From NCBI GenBank assembly GCA_016794465.1, contig JAEUKA010000067.1:1-38140 (forward strand): DNA of 38,140 nucleotides. Reading direction: 5' to 3'. Made by a program: the position numbers and the translations under genes. Numbering within the stretch: position 1 is the first letter of the stretch; each line of letters begins with the position of its first letter. Below are positions 7,878-15,315 of the stretch, piece after piece. A model generated the notes under the pieces. It was not told the DNA's origin. It saw only the letters and a list, made by a program, of their open reading frames with translations, and searched no databases. The DNA is from Myxococcales bacterium (GTDB lineage: Bacteria > Myxococcota_A > Polyangia > Palsa-1104 > JAEUJZ01).

Positions 7878-9039
7878 CCCACTCACACCAAGCAATCCAT
7901 CGTCACCCATCGTCGTCGGGTTTGGGAGCATTCCGGGCGGGACGGGCTGTACTACCCTCGCAGCCCATACGGCCACATTCGCTGCTCGGCTTGGACTGCA
8001 TACGCTCGGAGTCTCTGTCGATCGCAACACCGACATGCTCCGCCGACTCGGCAATGACGCAGAGTACATTGATGGTCACTGGAACAATGGAAAGCGGCTC
8101 AAGCTCGCGCACTGTCCGCCAGATCTCCTGGTCGAAGTCGGCATCGACAACATTGTCGATTACCTCCCCAACCTGGGATTCGGAGCGATGCTCGCCAATC
8201 CCGAGCTCATCATCGTGGACTTGGGTCCAGCCGAGGCCAGTCGGCTTCCCATTTCCGTCGATTTCTGGGTGGTTCCTATCATGGACTCGCGCTCGATGCG
8301 GTCGATCCGGGAACAGACCTTTCCGCGAGGGAAGAGCGCGACTCTCTTTCTGCGCACGCAGGTGTCTTTCGGCACTCCCCATCGAGAGGAAATCATCCGT
8401 CTGCTCAACCAACAACCTGCCGATACAACCGTTCGGCTGATGAACACAGATCTTCCTCGCTCCGGACTCTTGCGGCAAGCAGAGTGGGAATGCAAGACGA
8501 TCTGGGAATTGGGAACGCCAGCGAGCGTGACGCGGAAGAGAATGGATGCGTTCTGCAACGAGCTGCTGGGAATCGTGGCGACGAATCTACTTGGGGCGAC
8601 ACACGTCCGAAGAGCCGAGGCGCCGCAGGATGCACAGCAAATCAACCCGAATCAAGCAGTCCCAAAGGAAGGTACAAGCGGCATCAGAGGAGATATCAGT
8701 ACCGACAAAGACCGCGATGAAGATGACGTGGATACCGCTCCGACCCTAGATGAGCTTTTCAGAAAACAGAGCGCACCGAAGGACTCAATCGATGTTCATC
8801 CGGATTCCATCTTCCCGAGCCAGGATGACTCAAGCGTGGTCGAGCTCGTCGAACGAATGGGAAGTGAGCTCAGGGAACTGAGGTCGGAGATCCTGAGACT
8901 CGCGCCACAAGTCCGCATCGGCGCAGCACACGAATCCGTCGAAAGCCTGACTCGACCACTGAGTGGTGCAACGATGCCGAAGACGGCGCGTCCCCGTGCC
9001 GTCTCCGCGATGAGCGTCCGAAAGAAACGGAAGTCCTGA
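7870..9039 (+). CDS. ParA/MinD-like protein with degenerate Walker A
   Basis: 389 residues from ATG 7870, which follows AGGGGAAGAAG; a longer in-frame start at 7762 would overlap the previous gene deeply. The fold pattern is ParA/MinD-like: a P-loop strand and loop at 14-29, a SVDRN after the second strand, and a Walker B-like LIIVDLGP near residue 115. In the expected K-G-G-x-G-K-T loop, both lysines are replaced (Pro22 and Cys27 in PGGTGCTT), so ATP binding or hydrolysis by the classical mechanism is doubtful. The last 150 residues are acidic, low-complexity, with a coiled-coil segment (VVELVERMGSELRELRSEIL) and a basic end. It may be a pseudo-ATPase partner in partitioning or placement of the element. 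Confidence 0.75.
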   Translation: MANPLTPSNPSSPIVVGFGSIPGGTGCTTLAAHTATFAARLGLHTLGVSVDRNTDMLRRLGNDAEYIDGHWNNGKRLKLAHCPPDLLVEVGIDNIVDYLPNLGFGAMLANPELIIVDLGPAEASRLPISVDFWVVPIMDSRSMRSIREQTFPRGKSATLFLRTQVSFGTPHREEIIRLLNQQPADTTVRLMNTDLPRSGLLRQAEWECKTIWELGTPASVTRKRMDAFCNELLGIVATNLLGATHVRRAEAPQDAQQINPNQAVPKEGTSGIRGDISTDKDRDEDDVDTAPTLDELFRKQSAPKDSIDVHPDSIFPSQDDSSVVELVERMGSELRELRSEILRLAPQVRIGAAHESVESLTRPLSGATMPKTARPRAVSAMSVRKKRKS

Positions 9040-9130
9040 CCGGCCAGCGGGTAGAATGGCAAGTGTGAGCTTGCTCGCAAGAGAACGAGGGAAGGACGGT
9101 ATCCCAAGAAGCGTCAGAAATCACTTCCCC

Positions 9131-9244
9131 TCATTTCTCTCTCGAAAGCAGGAAATCTAACAGCCATTTCTCGACGGGCGTGATCTTATCAGGCTGAGTA
9201 TTAGGAATCGGAATTCCGTCGGGAAAGTCGATTCCTAAGCACTT
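9131..9244 (-). pseudogene. Untranslated coding remnant behind the V4R gene
   Basis: Directly after the V4R stop codon (TAA at 9247-9245) the same frame stays open for 37 codons to a TGA at 9133-9131. It reads through PIPNTQPDK and on to EKWLLDFLLSREK. There is no ATG or GTG inside, so it cannot be an independent gene. The part coded by 9133-9195 resembles the 3' end of the truncated kinase gene (25767-25828) in both DNA and peptide (PDK...EK.L..F). It is therefore either a former C-terminus lost to a nonsense mutation or a fragment left by recombination. Confidence 0.5.
9201..9238. repeat. 10-bp perfect inverted repeat between convergent genes
   Basis: TTAGGAATCG (9201-9210) and CGATTCCTAA (9229-9238) are perfect complements with an 18-nt loop that itself contains GGAATTCC-like symmetry. 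It lies between the convergent ParA-like and V4R genes, so a bidirectional terminator is possible, but no T-tract follows. The same 12-mer ATTAGGAATCGG recurs at about 9419-9430 inside the V4R gene. Confidence 0.55.
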
Positions 9245-10129
9245 TTAGGAAGTGGGTGGGAATCCGCTGAAGGCTGACAGCTTGGCGCGCAGCAGTGCCA
9301 GCTCGCGATCTTTCTCTTCCCGTTCCACCAGCAGCTGATCGATGAAGCGCTGACTGCGGCGGAGCTTGTCTTCGAGCCGCTTGCGCTGAAAGAACTCCGG
9401 CAGGCGCGCACTCGACACATTAGGAATCGGCGGCTGTGGCTGGTCGGAAGGTACTGGCGCAGCCGCAGTCGCTTTCCGGTAGTGATCCAAGTGCTCTTGC
9501 AGACGCCAAGGCGGCGACATGATGAAGCGACATGCCTTATCACCTTGCGCACGACAGCTGATCTCGACGGCAGCGAGCGGTACGCCAAAGCTCTGCTCAC
9601 ACCATCCAGAGGAATATCCTGCGTTCATTGCGCACACCGGCTGGGTAGCGGTCTGTCCCCGCCGAATCCAGGAATCGGCCTCAAAGGAATACGGATGATC
9701 ATAGATGAGATAGTAGTTTTCGTTGGGCATCACGCGGCTGCTTGGGTCGATCTTTACCGACGCCCAGCCTGAGAATGCAAACTGCACCGGACCGATCGAC
9801 AGGCGCTCGATGGGATCAGTCACCTGCATGTGGGAATGGAAGTGATTCGCGTCTGACTTGCCGATGGCATGACCCAGATCGAACAGCAGGTTGGCGGCGA
9901 GGATGCGCGCTTCACTCTCGCTGCCTTCGCGGTAGATTCCGGACAAGAGCTCTGTGAACTCGATCGACATCGCAGCAGCACGCATCAGGATGTAGCGCTC
10001 ACCGGAGATCTCGATGGTGCCGCAGGTAGGATCTTGACGCTGGGCTCCGAAGTAGCGCTGCGCGTAGTGCTCGGCACGCTCGAAGATGGCCGCAAACTGG
10101 GCGGGAACATCGACGGTGGAAACGCTCAT
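9245..10129 (-). CDS. V4R (4-vinyl reductase/XylR-N type) ligand-binding protein
   Basis: 294 residues from the ATG at 10129, which overlaps the cyclase stop (ATGA), so the start is well fixed and the gene is coupled to the cyclase gene. The central region (about 90-215) carries the V4R pattern: a long helical approach, a GWASVKID strand, NENYYLIYDHPYSFE, and the diagnostic GYSSGWCEQSFGVP followed by VEISCRAQGDKACRFI with paired cysteines. V4R domains bind small hydrophobic ligands or participate in sensing in regulators such as XylR/DmpR. Here there is no DNA-binding or output domain; the last 60 residues form a charged coiled coil (RLEDKLRRSQRFIDQLLVER) ending at FPPTS. It is a plausible ligand sensor for the neighbouring cyclase/ATPase. 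Confidence 0.8.
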   Translation of the reverse strand: MSVSTVDVPAQFAAIFERAEHYAQRYFGAQRQDPTCGTIEISGERYILMRAAAMSIEFTELLSGIYREGSESEARILAANLLFDLGHAIGKSDANHFHSHMQVTDPIERLSIGPVQFAFSGWASVKIDPSSRVMPNENYYLIYDHPYSFEADSWIRRGQTATQPVCAMNAGYSSGWCEQSFGVPLAAVEISCRAQGDKACRFIMSPPWRLQEHLDHYRKATAAAPVPSDQPQPPIPNVSSARLPEFFQRKRLEDKLRRSQRFIDQLLVEREEKDRELALLRAKLSAFSGFPPTS

Positions 10130-13100
10130 GAGGACAGCTCCTGAAGGAGGGTGAGAGCAGCTTGTTGATCGGTCGGATACAGCTCGCCTCGGTACTGCTG
10201 AAGGGTCCGCGCGAGCAGGCGATGCGCTTCTTCCTGATTCCCCTGATTCTGCCAATAGCGACACAGACAGAGGACCGCTTGAAACTCTAGCTCACCGGCT
10301 TGCTGACAGCGGGCAATGTCGATCGCGCGCAGCAGCAGATCATCGGGTCCGGAATCCAGCTCGAACTCGATGCACGATCCCCGGGTCTGCCGACGGAGAA
10401 TCTCGGCCTGGACGCGCAGCACGTGGGCCGCTCCCATGCGCTCGCCATACTCGGACATCAGCGCAAGTGCTTCATCGACACAGGCCTGCGCCCGAGCGAG
10501 CTTGCCATGCTCAATGTACCGCTCTGCCAGCGATGACAAGAGTATCTGCATCGAGAGCAGCGCTCCAGTCCGTCGGCGCGCCGCCAGCGTGTTTTCCATC
10601 AGTGCGAATCCGGCCTCTGCTTGTTCAGTCCCCGCCAGCACCCAGCCGCGCATAAAGTCGCTCTGTAGGACTGTGTGTCCGTAGCCATGTTTCGTGCCCA
10701 GGGTGTGGAGCGCCTCGGCCAGCCGACTCACCATGACATTATCGCGATGACTGTGGTAGTGCGCCGTCGCTGCGTACAGCGCAAATCCCAAGCTGTAGGG
10801 GTGTCCAATCTCGCGGGCGAGGACCACGGTCTGCTCATACATCGCGCGCGCTTGCTGATCATATCCACCGATCCACAGCGCGTGACCGTAGTGAACGCGG
10901 CACATCACCTCCAAGTCGATTCCGTAGAGATAGGTCAGGTGCTGGTGCTGATCCCGGCGATAGCGCTGCAGCACCGATTCCCCAAGCCGCTGGCAGGTCG
11001 CAAACTCGCCCAAGAAACAGCACGTCACCTGCTGGGTCAAGTCTGCGGCCAGCGCAGTATCTGGATCTTGAGCCGTACTGGCCAGCTGAGAAATCTGGTT
11101 GGCAAAGTCGCGGGAAGTCCACAGCCGACCCCGCAAGACATTGCAGCACCACAGCCCAAACAGCGTCGGGAACAGCTCTGGTACGGGGGCGCCGCTGTCG
11201 GCCTCTGCAGCGCGCTGACACTGCACAAGACAGCGCTGTAGAGCTTGCTCTGTCTCGTTTGCTGCATATCCCCGCACAACTCCCAGGGCAATGGTCTGTG
11301 GAACGCGCAGCGAGAGCTCAAGCTTGTCACGCGTCCGGCTGTGTGCAAGCCGTGGCAGCAGCGTGAGGGCTCGATCAAGCAGACCCAGCGCCTCTCTTGC
11401 GCCACCACTCTTCATCGCTTGCTCTGCAGCCCGCTGCAGATAGACCACCGCATCATGTAGTTCATCGGGACTGGCATGCGGATGCTCTGCCGCTTGGCTT
11501 GCGTGATGGGCCAGCAAGGGATAGGCATCCTCACGGCGATGGATGACGGCCAGATCACGGGCGCGATGCTCATAGAACGCGACCACCGCCAAGTGCAGCT
11601 GCCTCCGCTGAGCGAAAGAGAGCGTACCGTAGGCGACATCTTGGATCAGGTTGTGGCGGAAGCAGTACGTCAGCTCTTCATCCGACAGCTTCGCGGTAAG
11701 CGCATACTGTTCCAGGTCGTCTAAGTAGTTGCGCAGGTGCGGACGATCGGTGTGGATCGGATGAACGCCATCGACGATGTAATGGGAAAAGGTGCGACCG
11801 ACCACACTTGCAATCTTAAGCAGGAGGTTCTGCGGTGGTCGCAGTCGATCGATCCGGCTCTGTACGACTCCGTTGAGCGTGGTGGGCAGGCGCTTGTCGC
11901 GTAGCTCATCAGGGGTCACGGTCAGCTGACAGACTGCATCTTGTACGCGCACCACGCCCGCATCGACCAGTGCGAAGACCAGCTCTTCCCCAAAGAACGG
12001 ATGTCCTGCCGTTTGCGCAAAGACAAACTCGAGCAGAGGCGCTGGGAGCTTGCCGGTTCCGAGGCTCTGTGCCAGATGAAGAGCTGTCTCCTCCCGCGAC
12101 AGGGGCAAAAGAGACAGAATCTTGGCATCGGGACTCTGCCGCAAGCGCTGATACTCTGACCGCGTGATCGGATCGGGAATGTCTGGGAGCGGTCTTGTGG
12201 TAAGCACGATCAGGATCTCTGGGAGTTCTCTGCGCACCCGCAGCAGCAGCGACCACGAAGCCGAGTCGAGCCAGTGAGAATCACTCAGGAAGAGGAGAGT
12301 CGGTCCGCGCGCGCTCACACGGCTCAGGATTTGGAAAAGGAGGGTCTGCAGCTGCTCGGCTTGGGTGCGGCCGGCCATCGTTGCCGTCCAGCCTTCGCTT
12401 GCAGCGGGCTGCATACTGGCCAGATCGACGCGCAGGACTGGACCGAGCAGTGCCAGTCTTCGCTCGCGCTCGGCTCGATCGTCAGACGTTGTCCGGCTGG
12501 AATCGGAGCGAGCAGAGGGCGACCCAAGCTCCGGTAGAAGCTGCGCCAGCTGCTCGCGAATCAGCTGCGGATCACCACCACTCCCTTCGCTAGGGAGTCC
12601 AAGCAGACTGCGGAACAGCGGCACAAAAGCCGCGTAGGCAGTGGTGCGCTCGATCGCATCCGCACTCCCAATCAGCGCGCGGATGTGCAGAGTCTGCGTC
12701 TGTGCCAGCAGCTCTGCGGAGAGTCGCGACTTCCCAATTCCGGCAGGCCCTTCGATGAGCAGGAGTCCGCCTGTGCAGGGGTCCCCGATCAGTCGCTGCA
12801 GACAGGCGCTGATGCAGGCAAGCTCAGCAGCGCGACCAATCAAGCGCTGACTTCCGTACGACCGCTCCGCAGATCCTTTTGGCAAGTCCAAGTGCCGCAG
12901 CGGAGGATATGCAACGATCGGCTGCGCTTTCCCTTTGACGGTCAGGGACTGTCCGGCACCAAAGGCGATGACTGTCTTGGTCGCTTCATATGATGGTGTG
13001 TCGCACAGGACGGGCCGCTCTCCCGCCGAGCTGGCCGCTGCGCTCATCAGCCGCGCCGCCAAGTTCACCACATCCCCGAGGACTGTGTATTCGCGACGTG

Positions 13101-14292
13101 TCTCGTGTCCGACCGTGCCGCAAAATGCGTGTCCGGTAGTAATCCCAATCGCGCAGCGTACCTCTCTCGCCAAGAACGCAGCTTGACAGGTGAGGGCGGC
13201 CCGAACTCCGCGCTGCGCATCATCCACATGAGACAGCGGAGGCAAGCCAAACACCGCGAGCAACATCGCGCCTTTTTCATCGACGTGCAGCGTGTTGATG
13301 CTTCCTTCATAGCGCGCCACGATCGCTTGGACGGCAGCGACCAGCGCTTGGGCTTGATCTGCACCCGCACGATCCAGCTCGGGCAGATGCACAAACAGCA
13401 CCGTCACGCGCCGCAGCTCGGTCAGCCAGGCACTCTGTCCGGCATCATAACGATCGAGCACGGCTGGTGGTAAGCACGCACGCAGCGCGGGTCGCAGCTC
13501 TGGCCGCAGGATGGGCCCTTGGCGCGGCTCGATCGAAGGGGGAGTGCGCAGGGACAACAGCCGCAGCCCGGCATCGTCAGGAAGTGGTTCCCCGATCGCT
13601 CGCGCACCGAGTCGCGCCGCTACCGACAGAGACACCACGACTTCGGAGGGAGCTGCACGCGGACAGACCAGGCTTGCTTCGGTCAGAGCCGGGCCGCTGA
13701 ACACAAACTCCCAGCGACCCGCATGTCCACCCAGCTGACGCAGCGTCGCGTCCCCCAGCCCAATTCCGATGCGCATCGCCATCCGCACCCCATGCACCGG
13801 CTGCCCTCCCGAGAGCGTCTGCTGCAGAGTCAGCGCGCAGGCCCCCGCTCTGGCCGCCGCTTCCCCATCCGGAGTCTCTGTCCACATCGCCGTCAGACCA
13901 TCTCCGGCAAACTTCACCACCTCTCCGCCGTAGCGATTGATGTCATCGATCACTTGGCCAAAATATGCGGTGAGTGTGCTGGCCAGCAGCTCGACTCCGA
14001 CCCCTCCCTCCTGACACAGCCGCTCTGTCAGCTTGGTAAAACCCGAGATGTCTGCGAACAGCACCACTCCTGTTGCGGTCAGTGTCACTGGGACAGTGTG
14101 TGCAAATGTGCTGGCCAGCAGCCGAACATACTGCGGTGGAACATAGCCTGCCAGCGTCCGCAGCTCGAGCGCTTCCTCTCCGAACGGTGGCGCCTCCGGA
14201 CCAATGGGAAGGGGCTGCTCCTTCGACACACCGTTCAGATCGACCAGACTCATAGGGCCCGATGATACCTCATCGGACATACGCAGAAGCAT
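10126..14292 (-). CDS. Soluble-adenylyl-cyclase-like protein: two cyclase domains, ATPase, TPR
   Basis: 1388 residues. Cyclase domain 1 (about 75-235) has both metal-binding aspartates (LFADISGFTKL and KFAGDGLTAMW). Domain 2 (about 290-460) has lost the first Asp but keeps the DEKGAMLLAVFG purine-recognition segment and FCGTVGHETRREYTVLGDVV then NLAARLM, supplying the transition-state Asn/Arg. This split is exactly that of mammalian soluble adenylyl cyclase (ADCY10). An AAA/STAND-type ATPase follows (Walker A GPAGIGKSRL near 515, Walker B LLFLSDSHW), then about 550 residues of TPR-like helices. There is no signal peptide or DNA-binding domain. Possible starts are 14292, 14280 and 14252; none has a clear ribosome site. 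It probably makes cAMP (or cGMP) under control of the ATPase/TPR sensor; family knowledge suggests bicarbonate sensitivity but this is untested. Confidence 0.85.
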   Translation of the reverse strand: MLLRMSDEVSSGPMSLVDLNGVSKEQPLPIGPEAPPFGEEALELRTLAGYVPPQYVRLLASTFAHTVPVTLTATGVVLFADISGFTKLTERLCQEGGVGVELLASTLTAYFGQVIDDINRYGGEVVKFAGDGLTAMWTETPDGEAAARAGACALTLQQTLSGGQPVHGVRMAMRIGIGLGDATLRQLGGHAGRWEFVFSGPALTEASLVCPRAAPSEVVVSLSVAARLGARAIGEPLPDDAGLRLLSLRTPPSIEPRQGPILRPELRPALRACLPPAVLDRYDAGQSAWLTELRRVTVLFVHLPELDRAGADQAQALVAAVQAIVARYEGSINTLHVDEKGAMLLAVFGLPPLSHVDDAQRGVRAALTCQAAFLAREVRCAIGITTGHAFCGTVGHETRREYTVLGDVVNLAARLMSAAASSAGERPVLCDTPSYEATKTVIAFGAGQSLTVKGKAQPIVAYPPLRHLDLPKGSAERSYGSQRLIGRAAELACISACLQRLIGDPCTGGLLLIEGPAGIGKSRLSAELLAQTQTLHIRALIGSADAIERTTAYAAFVPLFRSLLGLPSEGSGGDPQLIREQLAQLLPELGSPSARSDSSRTTSDDRAERERRLALLGPVLRVDLASMQPAASEGWTATMAGRTQAEQLQTLLFQILSRVSARGPTLLFLSDSHWLDSASWSLLLRVRRELPEILIVLTTRPLPDIPDPITRSEYQRLRQSPDAKILSLLPLSREETALHLAQSLGTGKLPAPLLEFVFAQTAGHPFFGEELVFALVDAGVVRVQDAVCQLTVTPDELRDKRLPTTLNGVVQSRIDRLRPPQNLLLKIASVVGRTFSHYIVDGVHPIHTDRPHLRNYLDDLEQYALTAKLSDEELTYCFRHNLIQDVAYGTLSFAQRRQLHLAVVAFYEHRARDLAVIHRREDAYPLLAHHASQAAEHPHASPDELHDAVVYLQRAAEQAMKSGGAREALGLLDRALTLLPRLAHSRTRDKLELSLRVPQTIALGVVRGYAANETEQALQRCLVQCQRAAEADSGAPVPELFPTLFGLWCCNVLRGRLWTSRDFANQISQLASTAQDPDTALAADLTQQVTCCFLGEFATCQRLGESVLQRYRRDQHQHLTYLYGIDLEVMCRVHYGHALWIGGYDQQARAMYEQTVVLAREIGHPYSLGFALYAATAHYHSHRDNVMVSRLAEALHTLGTKHGYGHTVLQSDFMRGWVLAGTEQAEAGFALMENTLAARRRTGALLSMQILLSSLAERYIEHGKLARAQACVDEALALMSEYGERMGAAHVLRVQAEILRRQTRGSCIEFELDSGPDDLLLRAIDIARCQQAGELEFQAVLCLCRYWQNQGNQEEAHRLLARTLQQYRGELYPTDQQAALTLLQELSS

Positions 14293-14377
14293 CGCTCATT
14301 TTTCGGTGTGGCCGCCGCCGCCTGGCAGCGCATCTTCACACTCTTCGATCGACCGCTGGCGCCATAACAGGCAAGTG

Positions 14378-15130
14378 CTACCAGCAAGACAGCATGGTCG
14401 GTTTTTCTTCTTGCTTCAGCTTCCAGCCGAACCGCTTGAAGAGCGCCTTGGTGATGACCGTGATCGCCGCTGGACACTTCGCGAGCGGCGTCCATTCTTT
14501 GGGTTTCAGCTCCAGGTTGATCTCCATGTCCGGATGATCGATCGATGGCGTGCCAAAATACGTTGCCACCGGAGCTTTGTAGCTGACGATCCGCAGGTTG
14601 TTGTAGCCACGAATGCTCAGCTCACGAAACAGCTGCGCGCCCATCGGGAACGTCTGGCCAGCGTTTGAGTAACCGGAAGGCACCATCTTGGCAGCCAGCG
14701 TCGCGTACTTATTAGAAAGGGCTGCCATCTCGACCGCATTCTTCCGCACGGCTGGGACCTTTGCTTGGATGGCAAGCAGCTGGTTCGCTATCGCTCGGTC
14801 GCCCAGCGACTCGCCGGCATGGCAGACCAGCATGTTGATGTCCCGGTGGGTCTTCGGCAGACCGTCGCTTTCCAGCAGCGCGGCCATCTCCTCCGCACTC
14901 CAGAAGTGGGGCCTGTTCGCCTCTCCGTCCACCACACACTTTCTCTGAGTGAACAGCGGCATCGTGCCATGGCCGTGCATCAAGAGGTACAAGGTGTCGT
15001 TTGCCCCAACCCCGCCCAAGGTCTTCTGTCCACCATAGTGACCGGTCATCCGCCAATCCCTGATCAATCGGTTGGCCAGATCGGGCAGATCCGTATCCGT
15101 TGCGTCAGGAACATATATGTGAAGCGTCAT
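14378..15130 (-). CDS. Caspase-like (clan CD) cysteine peptidase candidate
   Basis: 250 residues. YLLMHGHG (His52-Gly53) and INMLVCHAGES (Cys103) form the ordered His/Cys dyad of caspase, gingipain, C80 and CHAT peptidases, each at the end of a hydrophobic beta strand and 51 residues apart. The core strand LHIYVP opens the protein. After residue 150 comes a Gly-rich beta region and a Lys-rich end. It is too short for a CHAT/TPR protein and has no signal peptide. A purine-rich AGGGAAAGAGAGAGAAAG lies just upstream of the ATG. It lies 185 bp after the CHAT-nSTAND gene and 85 bp before the cyclase gene, all on one strand, so it may be the downstream protease of a cascade. The specificity pocket cannot be assigned. 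Confidence 0.65.
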   Translation of the reverse strand: MTLHIYVPDATDTDLPDLANRLIRDWRMTGHYGGQKTLGGVGANDTLYLLMHGHGTMPLFTQRKCVVDGEANRPHFWSAEEMAALLESDGLPKTHRDINMLVCHAGESLGDRAIANQLLAIQAKVPAVRKNAVEMAALSNKYATLAAKMVPSGYSNAGQTFPMGAQLFRELSIRGYNNLRIVSYKAPVATYFGTPSIDHPDMEINLELKPKEWTPLAKCPAAITVITKALFKRFGWKLKQEEKPTMLSCW

Positions 15131-15227
15131 CGGACTTTCTCTCTCTTTCCCTGTGATGCCCGGCGAGTGATGAGCCTCGACACTCCATCATCCGACGGCA
15201 CAGAATCAGGCATTTTGGGCCCAGATC

Positions 15228-15236
15228 AATATACCA
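15228..15236 (-). promoter_or_regulatory. Possible extended -10 promoter for the caspase-like gene
   Basis: On the minus strand TGGTATATT matches an extended -10 (TGnTATAAT) about 95 nt upstream of the ATG at 15130, inside an AT-rich island (about 15228-15300). No good -35 is visible, which extended -10 promoters can tolerate. The 185-bp gap (15131-15315) holds nothing else recognisable. It would let the peptidase-cyclase-V4R genes be transcribed separately from the CHAT gene. Confidence 0.3.
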
Positions 15237-15315
15237 CGCAGCTAGCAGACTATTAGGCATCGTAAATACACCTATTAATTAGATAACTTGGCACTCTGTT
15301 CATCATCAGGACGCA

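Noticed and set aside
9040..9130. Intrinsic terminator after the ParA-like gene
   Set aside because: The short CTTGC/GCAAG pairing has a 2-nt loop and no T-tract.
13519..14265. Plus-strand open frame of 248 codons
   Set aside because: Antisense to the cyclase domains of the 1388-aa protein, with low-complexity Arg/Gln/His composition and no recognisable domain.
15131..15315. Possible small gene or RNA between CHAT and caspase-like genes
   Set aside because: No convincing frame or stable structure; only an AT-rich island with a possible -10.
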